From Pogonophryne albipinna (Eukaryota; Chordata; Actinopteri; Perciformes; Artedidraconidae): a stretch of DNA of 64,000 nt. The stretch is taken from positions 472,501 to 536,500 of the forward strand of contig CM053263.1 in NCBI GenBank assembly GCA_028583405.1, written 5' to 3'. A model generated the notes under the pieces. The model saw only the letters and a list, made by a program, of their open reading frames with translations, made no database searches and was not told the DNA's origin. The translations under genes and the position numbers were made by a program. Of this stretch, positions 52,042 to 61,081 are shown in pieces; positions within the stretch are counted from its first letter, which is position 1, and every line of letters starts with the position of its first letter.

Positions 52042-52416
52042 CACGTTTGTCAACCTTGGAGCCTGACTTGACAACACAATGTAAATAACTTTACTCGTGT
52101 GAAATGCCCTTCAAAGGTTACAATTGTAGAACCCTTTATGTTGTAAATCCTATTTTTAATTGTAGGCTATTTCTTATTGCCAATATGGTGTTGGAATAGT
52201 GGATATAATGCAGATACAAATCAGTGGGGAGCCTTTAACACACAGCGCTCAGTAACTCTCTCCTCTGGTGGGATGCTGTGTGTCATGTGGCTGTTTGGTA
52301 CCAGCCTGCTGGATTTATAAAACGGTTTCAGGCTCTATAAAGTGTCCAATAAACCTCTTTTACTATTAGTGTAGGACACTGCTCGCACACAGCTGTTGAC
52401 CACTACCACTGACCAT
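52042..52416. other. No feature recognised
   Basis: Unassigned sequence. Confidence 0.4.
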
Positions 52417-52438
52417 ACACACACACACACGCACGCAT

Positions 52439-52523
<85 letters not shown>
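52417..52523 (+). repeat. (CA)n with (CACG)n core
   Basis: CA repeats flanking about ten ACGC units at 52431-52472. Confidence 0.95.
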
Positions 52524-52527
<4 letters not shown>

Positions 52528-52663
52528 TGAGGAACAGGGAGGCTCACATACTTCCTGGTCAGACACATTTTGAGTACTGCTGGAGTCAGGACCTCTGCCA
52601 GACTCTAACCCCATGTGACCCCACCCAGCCGCCCTGATGACATCACTGCATCGCCTCGAACCG

Positions 52664-52700
52664 ACACACACACACACCACACACCACACACACACACACA
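52664..52700 (+). repeat. Short interrupted (CA)n
   Basis: CA repeats with CCA interruptions. Confidence 0.85.
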
Positions 52701-52742
52701 CTGTGGTGGAATGTATCAAATATATTTACTCAAGTATTGTTC
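52701..52742 (+). mobile_element. Left end of TACTTAGTTACAT-type MITE, outer layer of a nest
   Basis: CTGTGGTGGAATGTATCAAA and TTTACTCAAGTATTGTTC are followed by a TTAA insertion. The sequence resumes GTACTATG after 54468. Confidence 0.6.
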
Positions 52743-53011
52743 TTAAAGGTGGGGTAGGTAATTCACTTCAGAAACACTTTTTGTTATATTCCATGGAATG
52801 CTCTTAACATCCCGATAGCAATGAATACATTAAACGCTTTGACTATGGAAGCCATGGCGCTGTAAAAAGCAAGTCCAATTATCTGCCTCGGCCCGCGGCA
52901 GATAATTGGATGGCCTACCTGCCTGTCAGCCTTCCATCTCGTGCACAAACTTATCTCGTGCCCTCATTGGTCATGTTGGCGTCCGTGTGTGTTGGAGGAG
53001 GGGCTCTGTAA

Positions 53012-54370
53012 TGGTGCGTTCACACCGGACGCGATGCGATGTTTGGGGGCGGCGCGTTTACATGTAAAGTCAATGCAGAGACGCGGACAGACGCAAATTC
53101 GCTCCGACGGCGAGCATGAAGAGGTGGACGCGGCGCGAATCACGCGATTGAGGCGATTGAACGGTGCCGCGTCAAACGCGAGAGTTCAATTTTTTCAACT
53201 CGAGCGTCAAATTCACGTGACCCGTTCTCGCGGAAGCCAATCAGCGGTGAGGATCTCAGCCTGCCGTCACTGACGATTAGGGATGCCCCGATCACCTTTT
53301 TTTGCTCCCGATCCGATTCCGATCATTTGATTTTGACAATCTGCCGATACCGATTTTTCCTGATCCGATCTTTATGCAATGCATTAAGAGAAAAAAAAGG
53401 AAAAAAGCATTCAAGTTGTCCCTTAAGGTTATTTTTTTATTTAAATGACAGTACCCAACTATCCATTCTATCCAACATGGATATAGCTTCTTTTTTTCAC
53501 AGCAGCATTGGATCAGTTCAGTTGGGCAGCATTGGATCAAAACAAAAATAAAGCTTATCAGTGGTCCACCACAAAATAACCATGTAAACAAATTGAGTGC
53601 AGATAGTGCAGTAACAAAACAAAAATAACTACTGGAAAGAGGTAGCTTGACGAGCTTCACAAGTACACATTCAGTCACAAATAATAAAATAAAATAAAAA
53701 TGTGGCTTAGTGCAGAATTCTAGCCTTAAGACTAACTAGTCTAGTAATAATGCAATGAACAACAGCAGCTTAACATAACATGAATAAACAAAGTATTATA
53801 TTTCCATCTTACTGGAGTAACACAATTCAATAGTAATCAGCAGCGAACCACTTCAACACGTGTGTTTCGGTGTATTCACGGCATTCATTTTGTTATTCTA
53901 CAGTATTGTTGTTTTATAGTTATTTGTTAATGTAACCCAATTTGTGTTCTTTGAAATTGAAAAGGATATTGCATTGTGTTTGTTGCTTTCATTGCAGTTG
54001 TATATGTCTTAAGTGTAATTTGGCTTGGCTTCCTATTTATGGACATGCTTTTATTTTTGAAGGAGAGGTAGCGCTGTTGACAGGAAGTTGTTGTTGCTTT
54101 GGAAACAACGTGACTGAGATTAACGGAGAAAAGTAATATCTACATATAAAAACGGAGAAAGTAAACCATAACGTTTATGGTTAAGTGTTAGCACCCCCCG
54201 AAGAGGCACAAGCTCTTACGTTGATATTGGAGATTTCAATAAATTCTTGTTTGAATGATGCGAGTAAACACAGCTGGCAGCCGCGGTGAAACTCGAGCGT
54301 TTTAGAGCGATGCGATAGGAGCGATTAGAGCGAAGCGAATATTCGCATCGCGTCCGGTGTGAACGCACCA
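53012..54370. mobile_element. PIF/Harbinger-like MITE, third layer
   Basis: Ends TGGTGCGTTCACACCGGACG and CGTCCGGTGTGAACGCACCA form about 28-bp inverted repeats extending into GCGATGCGA. The flanking TAA (53009-53011 and 54371-54373) fits a 3-bp Harbinger TSD. It has no transposase. Confidence 0.85.
53278..53370 (+). mobile_element. TAGGGATGCCCCGATC transposon end, innermost layer
   Basis: TAGGGATGCCCCGATC followed by CCGATCCGATTCCGATC and TGCCGATACCGAT is typical of this terminus. No right end found inside 53370-54300. Confidence 0.55.
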
Positions 54371-54489
54371 TAAGGAAGTCTGAAGGAAGGGGCAGATTTT
54401 TTTCGGTTGTATACTTTCAAATTCTAGCGCACTCGAGCTGGTTTCTCCATTCTTACCTACCTCTTTAAGTACTATGTTTGTGTGCTATA

Positions 54490-54490
54490 G

Positions 54491-54520
<30 letters not shown>
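54490..54520 (+). repeat. (GTT)n microsatellite
   Basis: Ten GTT units. Confidence 0.95.
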
Positions 54521-54521
<1 letters not shown>

Positions 54522-54547
54522 CCAACACCGCCCCCGCCCCCCCCCCC

Positions 54548-54884
54548 CATGCCTGAAATGCCTCCATTGGACTCCTTCGTTTTCTTCAGTAATATAGTGA
54601 CACACTATGTGTCACTCGCACTTCTATTGGCTAGTTCTTCAACACATTGTACATGATACGGGAAGGGGCGGAAAATCTTTAAGCGATGGATCAATCATAA
54701 CAGAGCCGGCCAGCTAACCAATCAGAGCAGACTGGGCTCTGGTTTCAGACAGAGGGTGAAAAGAGGTGCTGCAGCACAGGCAGTATGAGAACAATAAAGA
54801 GCTTTTTGAACATTAAAGTAGTAGTAGTAAATACACTAACTACAAATATGAACCTGAAAATGAACATAATATGTACTCTTCAAC
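54548..54884 (-). mobile_element. MITE family 1
   Basis: It reads inversely through GCCTCCATTGGACTCCTTCG, GACTGGGCTCTGGTTTCAGA, AGGTGCTGCAGCACAGGCAG and AATGAACATAATATG. Confidence 0.75.
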
Positions 54885-56136
54885 ATACTATGATATAATT
54901 CAGAGCAAAGCACCAAATACTCACAATGGGGAAGGTGGAACAAACTATTATCTGTAGAAAATTCACTTTCTTTATCAATTCAGCGCCATCATCCTACCTA
55001 GACACTAAACTGATTAAACAGACGCAAACAAAAGACACAAACACACACACACCCCAGGAGATGAGGGGTTAAGCCAGCTGCTGTCATACACTGTCCTCAG
55101 AGGAATTCCCAGGATTCAAATCAACCAATCAGAGCCCAGCGTTTTATAATACTTGCTCTTCAGCTGAAGAGGCCATCATCTTCACATGGACCACCGTCTG
55201 TGTGTGTGTCCAAGTTAGTCATTATGCTCCCAGTGGGCTTCAATACACACATGTTACACTATCATGTAACACACACTATGTTAAAGACCTCCCTCCTCAG
55301 ACACTTGAAATGCTCATATAGATTTACACAAAGAAACACACACAGACACTTGCTTTGTCTGAGTGTTTGTTTTCATGCAGATTTAAGGTTTTTGGAAATA
55401 CTTAGATGTCAACTTAAATTAGAGAAAATCATAATATAATAGTAACTTTCAATTTCATTGTGTCTGAACATAGGGAACACACACACAGACTTTACAATAC
55501 CCTCTTGAATGACCTTGAAGATCCATCGATGCATGCTGACATCCCATCTTCTCTTATATGGAGCGTGGAGACATAACAAGCAGACACACACACACACATT
55601 CACTCTCAATCCCTAATTACCAATCTCAAGGGAAAAGACAATAAAGCAGCACTTCATAGTTTGGTTAAAGAAAAGGTATTTTTCAACAGTTAAAGGACTA
55701 TTTATCTGTTTAAAATAACTTTTCAAATACCACATAATAAGTTGATCTAACAGGTTTTAAAGAGCAATGTACGCCCCAAATCATTGAAGTGAAAATATCC
55801 AGTCACAAGCGTTTCATGCTCACACACAATTTCAAACCACATCAACACAATCTGAGATTCTGACAAACATCCGGAACATCAAATTAAACATGATACAGGG
55901 CTGACAGAAAGTAAGGAAAGACTGGAAGAGTGAACAAAGCGGGGCAGAAACGGAAGAGAAAATGGATGTCATGACTGAAACAGCAGGAGGGAGGGAGAGA
56001 AAGACCAGAGGTAGACAGAGAGGGAGGAGGAAGAGAGATTATCTCTCTCTAATGGCCAACATGTTGACAGCTACACTTTTCACCACCTTTATCTACACAT
56101 CTAACATTACTATCTAGCTATCTGCCCTCCCAATAC
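54885..56136. other. No gene recognised
   Basis: Unique-looking sequence with small CA runs (55038-55054, 55330-55346, 55583-55600) and a purine-rich stretch at 55985-56040. Confidence 0.4.
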
Positions 56137-56163
56137 ACACACACACACACACACACACACGCG
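56137..56163 (+). repeat. Short (CA)n
   Basis: About 12 CA units ending in CGCGCG. Confidence 0.9.
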
Positions 56164-57499
56164 CGTTCGCGCGAGCTCTTCCTGCAAAGGTTTATCAGCC
56201 CAGCTGTCAGTCCGCTTTGCAGCTCAGGTGGGTTTCAGACTTTTAAACCATGAAGAAGTGAACCGGAGACGTCACCACCGGAGACGACCTCCACTCTGCT
56301 CTCACATGTGCTAACAGACATCTCTTTGCTATGTCTGCCTTTTAAAAACGGAAATGTGGGGAAAGACGTTGGTATCAAGTTAATTAAACATGTTTTGATC
56401 ATGTATAATGATGACTCAAGTGTTACGGTGTTAATACGTTTGCTTTTCATGAATGTTTTTAGCTCTCTAGGATATTGTTTTTGATGATGACACTGAACAG
56501 AGTGAGCTAAAACCTAGCCAAGGTCAAAGGTCACTATACAGACTTGTTGAGTTAAACTGATGTGCAGATGTCTCATTGCCAAACAGGAGCAAACACACAC
56601 TCCCCATTAGTCCCATCTTTTTTGTCTTGATAGCTGCTACTTTAAATGCATTTGAATACTTGTATTTGTCATGATGATATTTACAGAGCATTCAGATACA
56701 TCCTGTCAATAAAAAACGTTATAGTTATGGAAAAAACAAACAACACTAAAGTGGAGTTACTGCTTTTCCCAGAAAACATTGGAATCTCATCTTGTATTTA
56801 TTGCTGTGTCTTTGCAAATGTCTTTACAATACACCACTTTAGTGTCACGAACTGCAAGATGTTGCACAGCTGACCTTTGACACATACAGGCCAATAAACT
56901 CATATGTAGTGTTATGGTTAAAAACATTTTAACCTCGTTTAGGTATCACAATATAAAAGTGGTGATTGTTTGTTGTTTCTTTCGCATTACCTAAATATCA
57001 AGTGCTATGCAAATAAATACAAGAGACAATTAATATCAATTAGATAGCTTCAATTTAAGTGTATATGTAAGAAACAGAACAATGTGACCTTAAATGGAAG
57101 AGAGGCCATGATTAACTAAAGGATTATATGGTTTTACTTCAGACTCGTTTCACAATCATGTCGAGTCATGAAGTGTTTAAATGCTTTTTTTATCTAACTG
57201 AAGGGAACCCAGTGACCTTTTTTGTATCCTGATTATTCCGTTACAAGTATGTTATTACTCCCCAAGCCTGGTCACTAATAATGTTGAGTTCTCCCCCCTT
57301 GTGTTGATAATACATGTCAAAACTGAATTGATCTCTTGGTCCTGCCAAGAGTCAGATGTATGTCGGTGTGCAGTTTGATGCCACACAGCCTCTAGCCCAG
57401 AGCAGCCTCTATACTGAGAGAAACATTTGTGCAACGTTTCGACCAAAAATAGTCCTGCTCTCCACCGCAGAGCGAGAGGGCTGCCTTCATTTAAGCAGA

Positions 57500-57500
<1 letters not shown>
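56164..57500. other. No gene recognised
   Basis: Unique-looking, AT-rich, without TE ends that I recognise. It could hold regulatory sequence but nothing can be supported. Confidence 0.4.

Positions 57501-57559
<59 letters not shown>
57501..57559 (+). repeat. (CA)n microsatellite
   Basis: About 29 CA units. Confidence 0.97.
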
Positions 57560-57561
<2 letters not shown>

Positions 57562-58250
57562 CATTTCACCACTGTCATAATGAGCCAAAATCATGAAATA
57601 AGCCCATTCTAAGTAGACTGTGACAATGGAAACATTATGGGGACAAAACGTCTACAAGTTCAAATGGAGCAGTGAGTCCTCAACTCAGTTTTTTAAACCA
57701 TGACTTCTGTTCAGAACGTGCAAAGCAATGTAAACTACTTCAACTTAAAATCTATTTATTTTAATCCAACACACTTATTTAACTTCTTACAACTTGAGGA
57801 CAACGATGACAACAGGGCTGCCATCTCTTAGTCCATTAGTCAACTATTTGGTGCTTCGAGTCTTAGTCAGCTAAGATTTATTTAAATCAATTTTATAAAA
57901 AAAATGCTGATTGACCTATTTCCAAGAAACTTATCTGGTAAGCACAATATTGAACGTGGTGCTTTTCAAGATGATTTGTTGGTACACTTTGTTTTACAGA
58001 TCTGTTGTTTACATTAACAGAGAGAAATAAGTGTTAATCTACTAAAAATGTCTATAATCGAGAACGGCAGTAGATTATAGAGCCAAAAACGGTCAGAAAA
58101 TGTACACACATGATAGCAGCTGAAAACTACCATAAACTAGTATTACACGTTTGTATCATAAATCAGACCTCCCATTACAGACATCTCGAGCATAATTCGA
58201 GTGTCTGATAAGTGTTTTTAAACGTAATTACAAATTGAATATAGTTCCTA
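57560..58250. other. No feature recognised
   Basis: If 58251-58960 is a first exon on the minus strand, this would be the beginning of its intron. Confidence 0.35.
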
Positions 58251-58960
58251 CCTGCTTTGCTCGATTGCAGTTGTTGCTCAGCTTTCCAAGAAAAGTTTCC
58301 TCTCCTACCATCCGAGGTGCTCAAGTCCGAAACGAGTGGCTCTCTGTCCGGCTGGGAGACTTTAGACAGGTCGGTGTTTCTGTTGACATATCCCAGCAGC
58401 CTGCGGCTCACAGAGAGATACAGATGTGTCACTTCCTGGACACAATACGTTATAACTGTCCTTCACTGCTCGATCACCTTCAGAGACATGCAGCACACTT
58501 CTGTCTGTACATTGTTGGCAGTGTATCGCAGCCTCCCGGCGTTTTGTGGAGCTGTCAGTGTCCCAAAAAGTTTCAAATTTGTCTTGTAGAAATGTAGAAA
58601 TAAAGTCAGAAATGAATGGCACGCGCTCCCCGGTGTGTACTGGCTGTGCGTGCGGGGTCTTCAGCAACAGGTGTCAGAAAGAAAGGGAGATCTCTTCACG
58701 TCCATCACAAGTTTCCAAAGATACAAAAACGAATCAAGCACACAGGGAAAATTAGGAGGAGGAGGAGGAGGAGAAAGGGGAGGAAGAGAGCGTGCTCTCA
58801 AAGTCCTTCAGCGTCGAGAAATAAGAGCGAAAAAGTTTGAGACGGAGGGAGAGAGCGCGCGCGGAGTGAAACAAAAGAAGTTCAACTGTGTCTGCGCGTG
58901 ACGCCTCTCTGCTCTGATCTGGAAGCTGCTCGCCGGCCCTACAGTGGGGAGAGAAATATG
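58251..58960 (-). promoter_or_regulatory. Candidate promoter / first exon of an unidentified minus-strand gene
   Basis: 58780-58960 is enriched in CpG (GAGAGCGCGCGCGGAGTG, TGTCTGCGCGTGACGCC) in a window that is otherwise CpG-poor outside TEs. No TE signature is visible. On the minus strand the block ends at GAGCAAAGCAG|GTAGGAAC (58251), a good splice-donor match. Upstream ATGs on that strand open only short frames (for example one near 58700 with 14 codons), so the exon may be mostly 5' UTR. The final ~60 codons before the donor are open but match nothing I know. Alternatives: a CpG-rich enhancer or an old repeat. Confidence 0.35.
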
Positions 58961-59025
58961 TCTAACACGGAAACAGAAGCACCGTTACCGGGAAACAGGG
59001 ATAAATCGTGCGTGTAAAAAAAGGT

Positions 59026-59136
59026 TGTCAGAAGTGGGATTTGAACCCACGCCTCCATTCGGAGACCAGAAATCCCGTTTCACAGGAAGGAGTGATACCT
59101 TGAGTCTGGCGCCTTAGACCGCTCGGCCATCCTGAC
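59026..59136 (-). tRNA. tRNA-Leu (anticodon CAA), with intron
   Basis: The 111-bp minus-strand gene starts GTCAGGATGGCCGAGCGGTC and has CCAGACTCAAGG, a ~27-bp intron and GTGGGTTCAAATCCCACTTC, ending TGACA. Acceptor and T stems pair. The intron sequence (TATCACTCCTTCCTGTGAAA) differs from those at 7536 and 18999. It lies just outside the candidate promoter, in the same orientation. Confidence 0.9.
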
Positions 59137-59633
59137 AGCTGGAGTTGAAGATTTCATTCTAGATATTTGTACAACTACAGAAAGTCATTTTAGTTATTTA
59201 ACGTTTAAAACTTTCTCTTTTTCATGTTCTCTCTACACATAGGCTACATAGACAACTCACATGTTAGTGTTTCATGGCGCCTTTAATATGTCGGACTTCT
59301 TTTTCCACATGCATTGCTTATCGGCAATAGATTTATTTCAGACCCTATGTTTCAGACGTACAATGGAGTACGGACACACGGACACACGTAGCCTATAGAT
59401 AAATAAATAAATGCATAACAAATATATCAATATATACAGGATTACATTAATAAAATAATAATAAATACATACAGAAATGAAGTATGTGGAAATAAATACA
59501 GGATTAAATAAATACAAGAATAAATAAATGCATAAATAAATATCGAAATAATACAAACATTGAGAATAAAACAGCACGCACATTTATATATATTTTGTAT
59601 GTATTTCTACATTATTGTTCGCGAGATTTTGAG
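59137..59633. other. AT-rich low-complexity stretch
   Basis: 59398-59560 is built of ATAAATAAATA / AATACATA units. No gene. Confidence 0.6.
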
Positions 59634-60399
59634 ATGAGGACCCTCCCCCCAGCATAGATTGTTGTTGCTGCGCTAACGGATATTAGAAGTTTCTACAACT
59701 AAGTGAAAGGAAAGTCCTCTCCTGTCAGATAACGTCATCTCAGTGAGGTAAAAGACTCTCTCAGTGTTTAGATTTCGCTGTCTAACTTCCGCCATTTGAA
59801 ATTACTCTGACTGTTTCTCTACTCATGTCTCGCCTCTGTGTGTGTGTTTGAATCTATCGTGCTGACTCACTGACTGCACTGATTTGATTGGCTGAATAGC
59901 GTCACCTCCTTAAAACATAAATAACAACGTTTAAAAAACTTTTTCTCTTTATGTTTTAAACATATTGTATAAAACTCCCCCACTACTTGGACTATTCTTT
60001 GCACCCCTCTAGAATAAGCCCGAATGATCTCAACCATATTGCATCAGCAACTGCACTTGTTGTTATAACAAGATCGCAAGGACACTGGTAGCGATCGGAC
60101 AATTGAGTGTTGTCCAGTTTGTGTGTTGTGGAACATACGTTTGCGTGCATGAAAATATACCACACACCCAATTACAATTGCATGTTCAATTCACTACCCT
60201 GGAAGTTAATAAAGTTGGAACATGCTGTGGACAGCCGTTCTTCCTTGCATGTCAGTCGCCGACACCTTCTTACACAGGACAGGCAAATCTAGCTGCAGCA
60301 CTACCCGTATATTTTCGCACGCCGTGTTCTCAACACATATTTTCAACATTTTCAACATCGTGGATACATCCTTATATGCTCCCGGCAACACACTGAACG
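59634..60399. other. Probable hAT non-coding remains
   Basis: 59670-59775 (GCGCTAACGGATATTAGAAG, CTCTCCTGTCAGA, AGACTCTCTCAGTGTTTAGAT) resembles 22678-22790 inside the hAT at 22340. 60000-60399 probably belongs downstream of the transposase remnant on the minus strand. No ends were found. Confidence 0.45.
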
Positions 60400-60660
60400 T
60401 CAACTTTGCCTCCTTATTACACTCACCCCTACTTTAGTGGGAACAATGAGTCTGCGTCTTTGATGCACACAGGAATAAACGCAGATCATCCTCTGGCTGC
60501 AGCCTGGACCGTAGCACTTGCTTTTGATCAAAGTCAATGCGGAAAACCCGCACTCACAGGTGGAGGTGAAGGGAATGAGCACTTGTACAGCCTTTTTGGC
60601 GAGGTGGGGGAACTTGGTCTCCACAGACAGCCAAAAGTGTGCAAGTGTCACTTTACTAAT
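60400..60660 (-). pseudogene. hAT transposase C-terminal dimerisation domain remnant
   Basis: On the minus strand the frame reads LAHFWLSVETKFPHLAKKAV, then IPFTSTCECGFSALTLIKSK. The W...FP.L...A.....PFTST..CE.GFS.L..IKSK pattern is the hAT family C-terminal dimerisation motif, in the version found in ZBED5/SCAND3/FAM200-like proteins. Only about 55 residues fit; the tail (CYGPGCSQRM onward) is degraded and nothing upstream on the strand continues the protein. Confidence 0.75.
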
Positions 60661-60757
60661 CTTTTTCTGGTTATTTTTTTTTCTCCCGCTGCGCCTCCCC
60701 TGAAGCTCTCTGGCGCCCCCCAGGGGAGGCGCGCCTCACGGACCGTCCACACGGCCC

Positions 60758-61066
60758 GTCCACACGGCGGCGTGCGTTGAAGCTTCAACGCTTCTGCCCA
60801 TTCACTTTGAATGGGGTGACGTCACGTTTTGCCGAACTGCATTGTGGTTCCGTTGCTTCGCTTTGCTCACGTTCAAAAGTTGAGCAATGTTCAACTTTTG
60901 AAGCTTCGACGGAAGCGTCAGCCAATCAAATCATATGCCAGTACAAGCTCTCGCCAATCAAACCGCGTGCTGGTGTGTCCGGGGTGGGAGATTCATGTGA
61001 TTGGTTGTTGGTCGAGTTTCAGACACGCCCACCGGCAAGCTTCAACGCACGCCGCAGTGTGGATGC
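60758..61066. mobile_element. MITE with GTCCACACGGCGGCGTGC ends
   Basis: Left GTCCACACGGCGGCGTGCGT and right ACGCACGCCGCAGTGTGGAT are near-perfect inverted repeats of about 27 bp, both including GTTGAAGC. No TSD decided. Interior non-coding. Confidence 0.75.
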
Positions 61067-61081
61067 TTCTTTCGTGTAACG

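Larger units (their letters stand above)
52743..54468. mobile_element. TTAA-flanked (piggyBac-like) MITE, second layer
   Basis: Left TTAAAGGTGGGGTAGGTAAT and right TTACCTACCTCTTTAA are inverted and both include the TTAA target. It contains the element at 53012-54370, leaving only about 370 bp of its own. Confidence 0.8.

Noticed and set aside
58175..58667. Protein-coding exon with a known domain
   Set aside because: Open frames on both strands overlap and none resembles a family I know. I keep only the promoter/first-exon possibility.
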